This document shows, in pieces, positions 20,592 through 33,503 of a stretch of DNA of 64,000 nucleotides (position 1 is its first letter; each line of letters starts with the position of its first letter). The notes under the pieces are model-generated. The model did not search any database, was not told the origin of the DNA, and worked only from the letters and a program-made list of their open reading frames with translations. Position numbers and translations under genes: made by a program. The stretch comes from Zanthoxylum bungeanum (lineage: Eukaryota; Streptophyta; Magnoliopsida; Sapindales; Rutaceae): contig SKCR01036122.1 in NCBI GenBank assembly GCA_019454045.1, forward strand, positions 1 to 64,000, given 5' to 3'.

Positions 20592-22110
20592 CCTATAGCC
20601 AGTCACTCAAGTGTCCTACACCCGAACTATGTACGGTTCGCTCAAACTTTTGCTGAGGAAATGCTTTCGTCAGCGGATTTGCATGATTATTGTCTGATGC
20701 GATTTATTCGATCATCACATCGCCACGATGTATGATCCGAATGAATCAGATGAATATCAAAGTATATATCTGGATCGTTGATGAGACCATTAATTCTTTA
20801 TCTTTTGATGTAGCCTAGCTCAGCTGCTAACATAACTATATCTAATATAATTAGATTATTATCGACCCAAATGGCTTCTATTGCTGCCTCAGCTGCATCA
20901 ATATTCCACTTTTGTTGTTTATTCGGTAACAGTATCTTGCTTGGAATATTTCCAGCTCACTGATCCGTTATTCAAACTGTATAGTACTGTTTTACGACTT
21001 ATAGTCGTTTTTATCGGTTATGAAACTTGCAAGCAGTGAACCCAGTCACTTCAAGTTCTCCTTCTCCATAGTTTAAGACAGCATCATTAGATCTCTAAGA
21101 TACTTAAGGATGTTCTTAACATCAATCCAGTGACTATCACTAGGATTGGCCTGATTGTGAATCCATGTGCTCAAAGCATATGAGACACTAGGTCCCGTAC
21201 ATTTTTCAATGTACGAGTTCTCGGAGAGTGCTAACAACTTTAAATCTATCCCAGTAGATCTTTATTCCTAGAGTAAAGGTTGTCTCTCCCAAGAATTATA
21301 CGGAGAATTTTCATGAAAGCCAAGCTTTCACCGATTTTAATTTTGGGAATGTCATTTCCAAGAAATGATATGTCATCATTATATAGGACTTCCACTGCCA
21401 GTGCGCTCCCACTAACCTCCTTATATACACAAGAATCATTTTCGTTTTGAATTAAATCATACACCATTATGATTACATGAAAACGATAGTTCCAAGAACG
21501 CTATGCTTGCTTCAATCCATACATGGATCGAATAACCTGCGAACCTTGTTTGCTGGTTTTGGTACGACAAAACCGTCAGGATGTTGTAAACATCCTCCAA
21601 AAGGTTTCCGTTAAGGAAAGCGATTTTGGCATTCCAGCTGACATATTTCATAAATGAAATATGCAGCATTAGCAAGCATTATCCAAATGGATTTACCATG
21701 GCAACGAATAAAAGGTTTCATCGTAATCGACACAATGTTGATAATGATATCTTTCCGCTACAAGCCTAGCTTTGTACGTTGGTATGTTGCCTTCCACGTA
21801 TGTCTTCCTTGAAGACTAAATAGTACCAGTAGGCACAATGCCTTTTGGTACATCAACTAGTATCCAAACTTCGTTGGTATACATGGAATCCATTTCGGAC
21901 ATCATGACACTTTGCCATAATAGGGAGTCGATAACTTGTATCACTTCCTCATACGTAGTCAGTTCGTATTCCTCAATAAGATTGACATCTTTACGAGGTG
22001 AGATCGGAAACCTATACCCCAGGTTGTTTTCTGACTCTCTCCGACTTACGCGGTTCTTGTGTATTCGAAGATTATTGGTATAGTTTCATCCTTGATGAAC
22101 TATTTGTGTT
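20592..22110 (-). pseudogene. Copia-B reverse transcriptase and RNase H remnants
   Basis: On the minus strand, one frame (21675-21457) contains AKIAFLNGNLLEDVYN (the RT palm segment, with Asp-Val-Lys degraded). The next (21467-21246) contains CVYKEVSGSA followed by EVLYNDDISFLGNDIP, in which the catalytic YVDD has become YNDD. RNase H wording (AAEAAIEAIW-like) is at about 20870-20910. The conserved tail with the LTK motif area lies near 20640-20740. Multiple stops and frameshifts interrupt it. Confidence 0.85.
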
Positions 22111-22439
22111 CCATTAAGGAATCGGTGCCTGGAACAGTATTACTCTGATTTTCTCATCGAGTTTTACTTTCCTCCCACTTACCACTGCATATAGGTATTC
22201 CTCTTAGGAAAACCGCATGGTGAGCAACAATTACATTGTTCTCTAGTGAGTTGTATAAGTACTATACTTTGGTTTCCCTAGGATAACTATTATTAGGCAC
22301 TTATCCGATTTGGATTTTAGTTTGGTATCATCCAAACATATGCCCGACATTCCAAAATCTAAGGAATGAGAAACCCGGTTTCTTTCCTGTTCATATCTAA
22401 TATGAAGTCTGTCAAACATATTTTTATGGAACCTTATTC

Positions 22440-23010
22440 AAAATAAGTTCTGCACTGATTAATGCGTATCCGTTGAAGGAAATTGTAGTTCAGAGCGACT
22501 CATGATTAACCTTATCATGTCCAACAAAATTCAATTTCTCTGTTCGGACACACCGTCAAATTGACGTGTTCCGGGAGGAGTCCTCATTTAAAGAATACTA
22601 TACTCTTTCAAGTATATGAGAAACTTATTGCTTAAGTTTTTCATCATGGTCTAACCGTGATTGTTTAATACTTTAGCCGATCTGTTTGTCTACTTCGTGT
22701 CGAAACTCTTTGAATTGATCAAAAGTTTTCGATTCATGTTTCAATAGAAACATATAACCATAACGTGATGCCACATCCGTAAAGGTCACGAAACATTCAT
22801 ATCCACCTCTAGCCTAGCTAGACATGGGCCCACTTACGTCACTATGAACGAGGGCTAACAGATCGGTGGCATTTGCATTTTTACCAAGTAAGAAGTGTTT
22901 TAGGCATTTTGCCTAATAAACTAGATTCGTAGACATTATTTGATTGGAATCAAATTTTTCCCAGTACCCACTCTTCGAAAGTGTGGATATACGAGTCTTG
23001 TTAATTGTGT
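22440..23010 (-). pseudogene. Copia-B integrase remnants
   Basis: On the minus strand, the segment near 22985-22810 gives GAG-pre-integrase and core wording equivalent to Copia-A's ATDLLALVHNEASGPMS. Near 22598-22530 it gives the PPGTRQ-like segment before the catalytic Glu. Integrase would insert the cDNA. The frame is not continuous. Confidence 0.75.
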
Positions 23011-23479
23011 CCCAGACATCAATGCCATAAATAAGTCTCATCTGATCAAATTAGTTTGAGCTATTTGTTTGTCATGTCATATGTTTAAGATTTATTTATA
23101 TTCAAAATATAAATACTGTTATTCACATATAATGTGCTTATCTCAATATCATCTTTATAAAATAAAACACTTTAGTGTTCTAGAATATAACGGTATACCG
23201 GCAACGGGTTAAACCCTGATATAGAGATAATGTTTCTAGTCAAACTAGTCACATTGTAACAGTTTCCTAATTTAAGTACACACCCGAATGGTAGTTCCTA
23301 AACTTAGGTTTCTACGGTTAAAACAGCGACGCTAGTCCCGTTTCCGATTCGTAGATAGATCTCAACTGAAGTCAGTATCCTACTCTCAGCAGATTCTGCA
23401 CACCAGTACATATTTATGTTCCACACTCAGTATCTAAAATCCAATTTTAATACTAGTAGCGAACATATTTATGACTAAC

Positions 23480-24110
23480 ATATTTGAAGTCGGAGCCTTG
23501 CACCGTCTTCTATTCCTTCATGTCCGCCTTGTCCATACGGCAGTCACGCTTCCGTGTCCCCGTTTGCCATAATTTAGGCAGACATCTTGGGATATGTCCT
23601 TTGTCTTCCCAAAAGATTATAATGATTTTGCCTTTGCCCTGTTTCCACGCTCCAGAAGCCTTTAACCAAGCTTTGGCATTCTGGGATGTCGAAGTAAGAT
23701 GCGCCTTGCGCTTCTTGCCTTATTGCAAACTTTGGCTTTGTCTCCTTGAGTATAGCCATTAACTCTCCAAGAGTTTGCTATTGCAATTTGTACTTCTAAG
23801 ATCTAAGGATAGATATATGAAGATCCTTCAATTTCAATATCATACTATAGTGATCTAATCCTTAGTTCTGATTAAGAAATTAAGGAGTCTATTTGGCAAG
23901 CATAATGGATTAAGCACTAAAGTTATCATTACATGAATATTCCAAATATCATGTTCTACTATTTGCTTAACTCCGGGCTTAGGCCTAAGATGTTATTTTA
24001 TCAAATAAAGTAACTTCTTAGTTTTCAGGACTATCCTGAAGTTTATTCCTAATTTGAAAATTAAAGTCGTTTAAATACATTTTCACCCAGGATTATGTTT
24101 TAAACACTAA
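23480..24110 (-). pseudogene. Copia-B gag C-terminal remnant with damaged zinc knuckle
   Basis: On the minus strand, an open stretch (23759-23574) ends in a basic segment followed by CLNYGKRGH. This is the CCHC knuckle with the second Cys changed to Tyr and a one-base shift before the final RKRDC. The knuckle would bind genomic RNA in the particle. Copia-A lacks this whole block. The 92-codon frame on the opposite strand (23484-23762) is its shadow. Confidence 0.65.
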
Positions 24111-24119
24111 TATTTCAAT

Positions 24120-24400
24120 TATCTTGATTCTAATAGTCCAACTATTTAATCAACGATTTTAGGTACTATTTATTATAATGATTACTATAGTCCAACTATT
24201 TAATCAACTATAATTTAATATGTTAAATTCAATTATATTAATTACTATAATCCAATTATAAAATCAACTATAATTCAATTTATTAATTCAAATATATTGA
24301 TTTCTATAATCCAATTATATAATCAATTATAAATGAAATAGTTTGAATACAGTCCAACTGTTTTAAAACAACAATTAAATATTAGTCCAACTAATATAAA
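24120..24400 (-). repeat. Series of short palindromes with CCA (TGG) spacers in Copia-B
   Basis: Plus-strand forms include ATAGT-CCA-ACTAT, ATAAT-CCA-ATTAT (twice), ACAGT-CCA-ACTGT and TTAGT-CCA-ACTAA, each with exactly three bases between perfect arms. They are separated by AATCAACTATAA-like phrases. The Copia-A equivalent is 57139-57394. Confidence 0.75.
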
Positions 24401-24568
24401 TTTATTTGACGAAAAATTTGATATGAGCGCGTATGGCAGGTAACTAAACGAATATTGCAAATTTAATACTTGCCTCCTACTATTTTTCGGCGAGCCTCTA
24501 ACCCTCTGTGGAGTACTCGGGAAACCTTGTTTCCTAGTGGGCTAGGATCCCGTTAAATAACACACAAT

Positions 24569-24939
24569 CTTGACTTTGGCCAACAAATTGTATGATAATT
24601 AACTAGGTAGATCTCTAAGATCAATTGGATCTCATCCAATCCTAGATCCAGTAGGTGGACATCCAAGTCTGAAACATATATCTTATATATGCAAATATAT
24701 CCAATATATTGCCTAACATTTTTCCTCCGAATCAACTAAGCCTTGGCTTTGGCACAACAAACTTAGTGATCCCAGTTAAGAGGAACCCATTGACCTTGGA
24801 AAGCTTGTAATCAATGTCGATGGACAAGAAGTGATCTTGACTTTGGCCAACAAATCACAACTTGGACAAGACACCAATATGGAACAAAGCCTTCATGATT
24901 ACATCCGCGACGGACAAAGGCCTTGACTTTGGCCAACAA
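24569..24939 (-). repeat. Four dispersed copies of an 18-base motif (TTGTTGGCCAAAGTCAAG)
   Basis: Minus-strand copies lie at 24569-24586, 24742-24760 (variant), 24836-24853 and 24922-24939. Copia-A has four at 56588, 56678, 56772 and 56944, in the same internal area. The function is unknown. Confidence 0.75.
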
Positions 24940-25039
24940 ACCAATGCTAGTCTTGGATCTTGAGTAAGAATCACTCAATGGAAGGAAAAACGCTTATATG
25001 ATGTTGAGGGTTTTTTGCGTGCAATGGCAACCAATTTAT

Positions 25040-26498
25040 TATTTTTGTTAAGGTCCCATCATCATACACCCTTAAACATGCATTCTAAACACATAATAAG
25101 GCGTATATAAATAAATATAATAATGATATGCGGATGGATACTTAACACATTGTTCTTAGAACAATCTCTCCCTTTCCTCTCTCCCGCTAGCACAGTATTA
25201 CTTCTACCCGTTACATAACACTTCTAAAGAAACCTCATTTACATTGAGGGGAATAGGTGAGAAGAGAATAAAAAGAGTAGGGAGGTAATAGGCTGGACAC
25301 ACGCAGGTCCAATTAATAATTCTAAATTTATTACAACAATTTCCAAAATTGCCCCACCCATCTAATATCCATCCGATATACATTATTCATGCATCGCAAC
25401 CATGTATTCACACAAGCATGTTATCAATCAATCTAATCCAATTAATTAATCTGAATTTTAATGACCATCTAATGTTCAAACAACGATTTGATTTTGCTCG
25501 AGTCAAACTCGTTTTGCGAATAAGTACTCAAAGTACGAATTCTTGAATTAAATTAAACTACAATATTAAATCCAATTTAATTTGCATTTAATACTAATTC
25601 ATTTATTTAATTCCAAATTAAATATTTACACTTTTAATGTACCTTTACGACTTAGATTCCAAATCTAATCGTAACGGGTCTCAAAGCCCGATTAACATCC
25701 AATGTCAATTTAATTTAAAGTCCAATGGGCTTTTAATTAATTTCTAAGGCATGGACTTTTGGTCAATATGGGTCAAACTCAAATACCAAAGCCCATTTAA
25801 GGAATCACCCTTATATGCCAAGAAACCAATTTAGGCCCATTAGGCCCAATTAATATTAAAGGTCCATTAAGTCATAATTGGACTTTATGGATATGGTTTT
25901 GGGCCCAATTGGATCCAACCAATTTAGCCTAAACCAATCTTGGTACAACCAAGCCCATTAAGCCCAATTACAACCTTTCAAGCCCAATTTCCAAAATAGG
26001 CCCAATTAATTAAATTACCAAATTCTAAATTTTATAACTTAATTAACTTAAGTGTATAGCCATAATTAATCACCCAAATTAATATTTCCAAAACACAAAT
26101 TTGTACAATTAATTAAGCGCATTATCATCAAAACATGTCCAATACATTTTAATCAAAAATCAAACCCATTTCATGCTTCTTAACTCACGGCAATGGTAGG
26201 GATTTTTGTCCAATTCCAATTTCAATCCAATTGAATTTAAATTAACATTCCCAAAGTCTTTCAAACTCATCCAATGAATCAAAAACCAAAAATTACCATG
26301 AGATTAGGGTTCCTTTGAATTTGGCCAAGCCAACCCAATTTGGGGAAAATTGTTCCAAATCAATTTTCATGAAATTGATCACATCCAACTTCAATTAAAC
26401 ATCATTCAAGCATACTCAATCAATTAATTTAATCAAATCATGCTCAAAATCAATTTACCCAATTTTAACCCTAAGTTCAAGTTTCATGCTCAACCTCT
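25040..26498 (-). other. Copia-B untranslated leader between primer site and gag
   Basis: About 1.4 kb of AT-rich sequence with no coherent reading frame. It contains further TGG-spaced palindromes (for example ATTTAATT-CCA-AATTAAAT at about 25608-25626 and TAGATT-CCA-AATCTA at about 25655) and many TAGGCCCA/GGGCCC-type repeats. It aligns loosely with 54723-56330 of Copia-A. Confidence 0.6.
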
Positions 26499-26509
26499 CT
26501 CTGATACCA
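26499..26509 (-). other. Copia-B primer binding site
   Basis: The minus strand reads TGGTATCAGAG directly after the LTR. It is complementary to the 3' end of plant initiator tRNA-Met (ending CTCTGATACCA), the standard copia primer. Confidence 0.9.
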
Positions 26510-26510
26510 T

Positions 26511-28485
26511 TGTTGGGTTTCTACGGTCTAATCGGGATCGATTTAAGCAAAGAAACCATGTGCGAATACAACAAAGAAGTTGTGGAATACTTACATTGAT
26601 CGGTTGAGCGATGCAAAGAACAAAATCTTTAAGCTTTTCCCTCATAGGGCTCGCGGTAGTGGGCTGTTTTGTCCTTCAAAAATACGGTCATGGTGGTCTC
26701 AAGCTCCAAGCTTTGTGATGTATATTCCATGCCCACGGGTGGGTTTCCCTATCACATTCGCGAGACTCCAGAAGTGTGCTAGCACTTTGTAATTTTTGTG
26801 GCAAAAATTACCATCTTCTTCCTTGTATGCTCGGCAAAACCAGTGAAAGAATGAGAAGAATGCCCCTTGGGCGTGAGAGGGAGAGGAGAAGAAGTGAGAG
26901 ATTTTGTTATGTTTGGTTGTTGGATAAATGTGTATCTAATACACCAAATAAAGTCAAACCCCAAAAATTTGGATAAATGGTAAATGGCTTTAATTTATCC
27001 AACAACTCACATCAATCACTCAAATCAAAAGTGACTAGTTGTCACATCACTCAAAGTGACAAGTGATTTGACGCTTGATGTGAGTTGTGGGCCGCACTTG
27101 AATTCGAAATACGAGTGCGCCCGCAAATACTCTCGGGTTCGCTAATTCAAAATTAACGAATTTTTCGTTACGACGTAATTAAATAATTATGCCTAGCAAA
27201 ATCACTATTAACGTCGCTAACGAATTAATTATAAATTAACTCGTTCGCCCGAATTAAAATCCAATTTTAATTCCGTGTCGAAATCTAATTTCGTTTAATA
27301 TATCAAATATATTATTTTATCGATTAATTCCAAATTAATTATTTTCTCTCTTTAATTAATATTTTATCCCAGATAAAATATCTCCGTAATTAATCCCAGA
27401 TTAATTTTCTCTCTCTTCTAATTAATACCAGATTAATAAAGTGCGAGTCATACGTCATCGGTGAATCTTCGGGAAATGACCCATGAGATCCCCATATATG
27501 TTGGCAGTAAATTCGGTCGTCGGACTATCCGAACACGTATGTACCCAGTACTACGTTTTTACCGATTTACAAGACAATGTTGGCTTCTAGCAAAGCGCCA
27601 TGCCTACCCAATTCTCCAGAAATATTCTTACTGGAATATGTGATCTATATCAGGCGTAGTATATGTAGTATTGCGTATTTCGATCCAGTATCAGATGTCA
27701 CGTGCAAGGCCTTGGGGCTGGAAATGTGTCTGCCCCGTACGAAGCACATATCAGATCTCTGGTAACTAGTCTCTATAATCCGATAATCATGACCTAGTCA
27801 TATTATCCCGATGACTGTAGTATATAAGAGAACCAGTTCCGTATCCTATGTGATCATCATCTCCACTATGATTGGAGTGATACTTTCATCTCGACATCAC
27901 ACCCAATACACTACGATTCTCAATATACCCAGAAGAGGCGTACACAGAACCTGTTAAAGCCCTGGACGACCAAAACCAAAGTATATTGATTGTCGCAAGT
28001 ATTAGCGGTGCAAGTCTCAGGTTAAGACCAAATACACCTACCATGATTCGGACTTCCATAGACACATATTCATACTACCAATGGAATTCCGAGGGATCTA
28101 TCCAGAGCGAAGCTGTTTCCCATACCATCGGTAAACACAACCTCCTATTACACTTGCATGAGTATCCTATACCAAAATATATGAGAACTATGCCGTTATG
28201 CTCTCACAACGCGCACAAGTGCAATACTAGTCTATTCCGCATTATCGATGTCCAATCTCGATAATACTACGACTAGGGATATTTAATGATTAAACCCTCA
28301 TGGATTGATATTGTCTCATATCTTATCAATCCGGAACTAATCATATGGACATTCTTATCATTTATACATCTTGGCAATCTAATTTCAAATGATAGAAGTG
28401 CAATTTCCTTTGTCACATAGTTAATTTGTACAACAACACCATGATCTGTACAAATAGTGACGCTATGGGTCATAATTGTCCAACA
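26511..28485 (-). repeat. Copia-B 5' LTR
   Basis: It begins TGTTGGACAATTATGACCC at 28485 (minus strand) and ends AAACCCAACA at 26511, next to the primer site. Its palindrome series includes GAATTAAAAT-CCA-ATTTTAATTC (27251-27273, plus strand). Confidence 0.92.
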
Positions 28486-30209
28486 ACCTCGACCTGTATG
28501 ATTCAGCTAGTTTATCCGTGGTCGTCATAATTTACGAGTGGGTAAATTATGGACACAAAATTGGATTTTGTGACGGATATACCTGAATCTAGAGAGTCTC
28601 ACTAACAAAATATACTCGTAGAGCACTAGGGAAACTTTTATGAATAATTGTGATTATTTATAAATCGTTTAAACGTTAAACGAAAAATACATGCGCACGG
28701 GCCGAACCGTCATTTCCTAATTAATGTGTATTTGTATTTAATAGATGATATTATTAAATACACATTAATAAATTGTCGAATAAAGGTATTTGACATATAT
28801 CATTAATATATGTATTTGAGATATTTAAAGTAAATATAATACTTATATTTGAGATATTGTATTTAATTAATTATTTAATTGTTAAATGATTAATATAATT
28901 AAAATATAAATATCTCACCAAATGATAAAGTTAGGAAATGATTATAAGTGTTTATTGTTGACTTTATACTTAAAGGAAAAGGTTGTCAAATTGAATTTGA
29001 CTTCCTTGGATATATGTTTTAATTGTTAAAATTGTAAATATCCATTTTCCTTTTTCTTTGGTATTTTCGGCCAACACCCTAAATAAATATAATTGTTATA
29101 TTTTTGAGTTGCAATTGTTGACTTGGTTGAATAATTCATTAAAGTGTAATGATTTAGAAATGCAAGTTGACAAGTTGAACTTAAATGAAACAAATGAAAA
29201 TATCTTGATATTTTCTCACCATCAATTTCGGCCAAGGCTAAATTTGTGGAGTATATATTATTTTGTTTCATCTTTTAGGGTTTAACAAGTTCATTTGAAA
29301 CCGAAATAAACATAAAAGAGAGTTGAGAGCAAAGTTTGAAGGCTAAAGGGAAAATGCTTGAAAAAGCTTATTTTTGTAAGTCTTTCTTTAATGTCTTCAA
29401 CATGAAATATATTTCTAACATGCTTAGCTTCATTTTGTGATGCTTTGATGTTATCTATACTCTTATAGTTTGTGTTTATATGGTTGTGAACTTGAATGAA
29501 AGTTTGATGCATGGAAGTAAGCTTGAAATGGTTTCAAAGCTTTACTTTTGATTTTTAGAAAATCAAGTTGCCATTCTAGAGTTGGTAAGCCACTCCTTGG
29601 TGACCTAGAATTGTTATAGAGTTGTTTCAAAGTGGTGAGGCTAGATTGGTGAAGTATTGAATGGATTAAAGTGTTGGATTTTGTAAATTTGGTGAAATTG
29701 TGGACAATTTGATGAAATTGAAAAATTAGGGTTCATAACCCACTCCAAATTTTGGGATTTTCATATATATGATGTATTATGGTATGAATATGATGCATGT
29801 AAATTTTTGGGTTGATTGGATTTGATTTTGGCATGTTTTGAACAAAAGGGACCAAAATACAATTACTTGAAAATTTGGTGGTTGTCACGGCAATTAGAAA
29901 AAAATTGGGGATTTGTGTTAAATCTGATTTTGATGCATTAGATGTGTTGAAAAACATTTTAGAAATGATTTAGAATCATCCAAAATTATATTTGATAATT
30001 TTTGGGCTAAAATAATCAATTTACAAAGTTTTGGGGCAATTCGGTAATTACCAAGAAATTTGATCTCTTGTGTAATTTTTCAGAATTTGATAATTGAATA
30101 ATTAAATAAATAATTTTATTTAATTGATTCGAGAAAAATTTTGAAATCGGAAAATTTTGATTTTCCACTATTCCGCTGCGTTACCGATATTCCGCCTTAA
30201 ACACCATCA
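28486..30209 (+). repeat. X 5' LTR, right part (including duplicated ACCTC)
   Basis: It continues the X LTR from the Copia-B target duplication (28486-28490) to ...CACCATCA before the primer site. It aligns with 48884-50596. It includes one perfect TGG-spaced palindrome, CACAAAAT-TGG-ATTTTGTG (28554-28572). Confidence 0.9.
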
Positions 30210-30212
30210 AAA

Positions 30213-30224
30213 TGGTATTAGAGC
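30213..30224 (+). other. X primer binding site, first copy
   Basis: TGGTATTAGAGC is an 11/12 match to the complement of the initiator tRNA-Met 3' end, three bases after the LTR CA. Confidence 0.8.
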
Positions 30225-33200
30225 AAGTACGATTCTGGACACCCCGATATGATTAGCCCTTTAAAATCGTGTGTTTGTTATTTTCTTTACTTGATACATG
30301 TATGCTTTCATTTATTTGATTAAATTTAAAGTGTATGACGATTTATGGAATATCTCCGCTTAATAAGGTTTTAAAGTAACTGGTACTTGGAATACTTGTT
30401 TCTTGGTCCGTCTTGTCAATACGGTTTATAAATATTTTTCCGTGACTACATCTGAGACTATGCCTCTGCTGTGAGGGTGTAGCCGATAGATATTTATTTA
30501 TGCCGGATGTATATAAGATACTAGATAAATTCAAGCGAAAGCGGAATCCTGAACGTGCCCTAGCTGTCAGGGTTACGCAAGTAACTTGAGTTTATCATTG
30601 ACGAGTTTAAACTTGGTACGTCTCCTTGTGGGCCTACCTTAGCAACGATAATGAGAAACGACCAGGACCGGAAACCCAGGAGTCACTAGTGAGTGATTGA
30701 CAATGAGTTGTCAACCTGTGAATATACGTAGGCGAGACCGTGCCTCTGCTGTGAGTTGAAATATATTCATAGGGTCCTCTTCACATTATGGAATTCGATT
30801 TAATTATTGAATTCTCATTTTTCCGTTGGGGATTACGGTATTACGTAAAATAGTGGGAGGCACTGCTAAGTTTAAAAATTCCTTAACTTAGGCAGTGTGT
30901 ATTATTATGGAAATAGCCATGTTTGTTTTCCTTAATCTATATTAGATAGAATTAAACTTTTAATTCACTGCACAAATATTTTGATATGTTATCTTACTTG
31001 ACTCTTGATTGCAGTTATTCTAGAATAGGTTCTAGATACTACTAGAATAGGATATTATTAGATTGGTCTAAACCATCGGGAACTATTGTTCCGATTTTCT
31101 TCAAAAATCAAGATGGTTAATGACTTAGTTTCTAAGTCATGATAGATAATCTAGATAGATATCCCTTTTAGGATATAATACTTTAGAGAGAATAGTTTCT
31201 TATGCAGTAAGAATTGACTTGAATTAGTTCATGTCTCGAGATTCTTGACTGGTATTAAGAAAGCCCCATTATGTATTTGTTTATCTTGTAATGACGTTTC
31301 TTAGCTTTAATGACCTTTAGAGGCAATGTGTCTGACATAATTTGCTAATCAATTATTTACAATTGTTGTGAATAGTTGAATGCAAATAGTAAAGCTAAAG
31401 AAAGGAGATGCGTATAGTTGTGTATAGAAAATATCGATTTTCACAATACTACAACTATATGTATTGGATACCAGATCTCCCATCTAGTTATTTAAAAATA
31501 TTAGTTAACGATTGCTTTGATATTTGATATCGGAACTCACGACTATTGGATAGTTACTTGTTCTTTATAAACAATTGTTATATATTTTAAATATAACTAG
31601 TAGTGTCATTGACGTAGAGATAAACATTAAGAAAAATTATTCTGTAAAATAAATAATTTAGAACAGTGCTTTATGAGTTTAATCACTTAAGCATTAGATG
31701 CTTATTCCATATGGTAAAAATGGTTTGATACAAGATCACACCACACATCCTTATCCATTTAATGAATATTGTATTCGTGAAGGTGATTAAGATCTCGTTT
31801 AACCAATGATTGTCATTGGACCACCAGATTTATTTAACTGATACATTGGATGTATGTAGTTTAATAAATAACAATTGCTTAAGGTAGTTTTCTTTATTTC
31901 GTAACTTAGTTGATGAATTGTCATAACTTAGTTATGTGTTTCTGAAAGAACACATATTGAACGTCTTGAAATGATCAAGAACATTCAATCTGTTCTGATG
32001 AAACACAAATTGGACATTTTTGACTGGTTCAAAGATATTCAATCTGAAGTTTTTCAGAACTCTATCCTTAAAATTCATAACAAGTGTTTGAATTGTTTAA
32101 AGATATTTGATACGATCAAACATATGAATTTAAAGCAATTAGTTCTAAGATTATTAAGTGAATATGATTCTTATTCAATATTATTCTTTCACGATTCCAT
32201 CTTGGTGTAATTGAGTAGTGGCAGCAATCGAATCTTATATGATTTGATTCGTTTGATATTGAATGTTACCGAATTAGTTTCAATACTCTTGGGGATATGC
32301 TCCAGTAACACTAGTTTATCTTTTTTTAATTTAGGTTCCAATAATTTCTACAGTTACATATATGATATGTATAGGTAGAAATTTTGAATCTTGAAAATTT
32401 TGAGATTTGAATATTTCTTTTATATAATGGAAATTACTTACGCCTTGGAGGTATAAGTAAAAGTTTATCGTTTATTCTGTTAATAGAATATTGTATTCTA
32501 TTTGATTAGAATATCTTTCCTACGATCCTAAGTAATAAAATCGTTTTATCACTTGGTGTGTAACATCAGATGTTAACAATTGTAGAAAATACTTGACTTA
32601 TTGAAGTCAAATGTGAGAATGATAAACTATAATGGAACTACGTAATTAATAAGATGAAACAACCCTTATACATCTTCTATATAAGTTTAATATGATATCA
32701 GAATCATTTACGAGTATTTGATACTTAATGATTCTGTTGTTTTCTTACCGAAGAAAATTATCCTATAACTTATAATGGAAGCGATATTTGATATCGATTC
32801 TGGAAGTTCACCATTGAACCATAGATCTAAGATTGTTCATAGCCTACTACGATTACGCTTTCATTATGAATTAGTTCATGATATGTGCTAATTGTTTGCG
32901 CAGCGAAAACAGTGTGAGCTTATTAAAGGTTTGACCTTTAAAGTATGACAATGAGAAAAGTTATACTCAGCAATCTATTATAGATTCTGAGGAAACTTGT
33001 CTCTAGTCATACTAATTGAACAATTAAAGATATATTGGTTAATGTTGATATTAAACTGTACATTTTAGCAAAAGAATGCAAAGTGGCGTTTTTTAATGAC
33101 TTATTCAGATAATAGATCAGTTGTGATTTCTTCATTTAAAGAGTTCGTTCTGGAATGGCTCTAGAGTTTGTGTTCTGTTGAGATTGCAGTTTAGTGTGCT

Positions 33201-33286
33201 AGCTTATAGAGCCTATTGTAGACTCATATAAGTCTTCCGGAAATATGTGTTCTCTGTTTTTGATATCGTCAGATTGTCTGATCTTA
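30225..33286 (+). pseudogene. X internal region, first copy (degenerate copia gag-pol)
   Basis: The leader contains an exact direct repeat, TGCCTCTGCTGTGAG, at about 30461 and 30741. The longest frame (31971-32210, 79 codons) matches no domain that I recognise. Between about 33000 and 33290 scraps of copia RT wording appear (NVDIK...LAKECKVAFFND). Right after the following insertion the sequence continues with the SGS-like segment before the catalytic box (46940 on). No long frame survives. The empty site for Copia-A is at about 32296-32310. Confidence 0.6.
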
Positions 33287-33503
33287 TCAAATGATGAGTG
33301 GTAAATCTATCACTATTTCCCACTCATTTAACCTAATATTTTGTATAGTTTCTTGAGTTTTGTGAATATTTTGATATGTTTTGTGTTATTTTGTAGATAA
33401 ATAAAGGTTCAGGACACTCTGGAGGTGATTTGGGCCAAAATAGTGAAAATTAGACGAAAATTACATTTTGGTAATTTACCGCTTCGCGACGCCAAGACCT
33501 TCA

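Larger units (their letters stand above)
18603..28485 (-). mobile_element. Copia-B: full-length Ty1/copia element on the minus strand
   Basis: Two ~1.98-kb LTRs (TGTTGG...CCAACA), a tRNA-Met-type primer site, gag/integrase/RT/RNase H remnants in copia order, and a purine tract are all present and read on the minus strand. ACCTC flanks both sides (18598-18602 and 28486-28490). The empty site is preserved at 48878-48892 in the middle X LTR. Reading frames are broken throughout, so the element is structurally complete but not coding-competent. Confidence 0.93.

Noticed and set aside
23484..23762. A 92-codon plus-strand frame in Copia-B
   Set aside because: It is antisense to the gag knuckle remnant of a minus-strand element and has no domain of its own.
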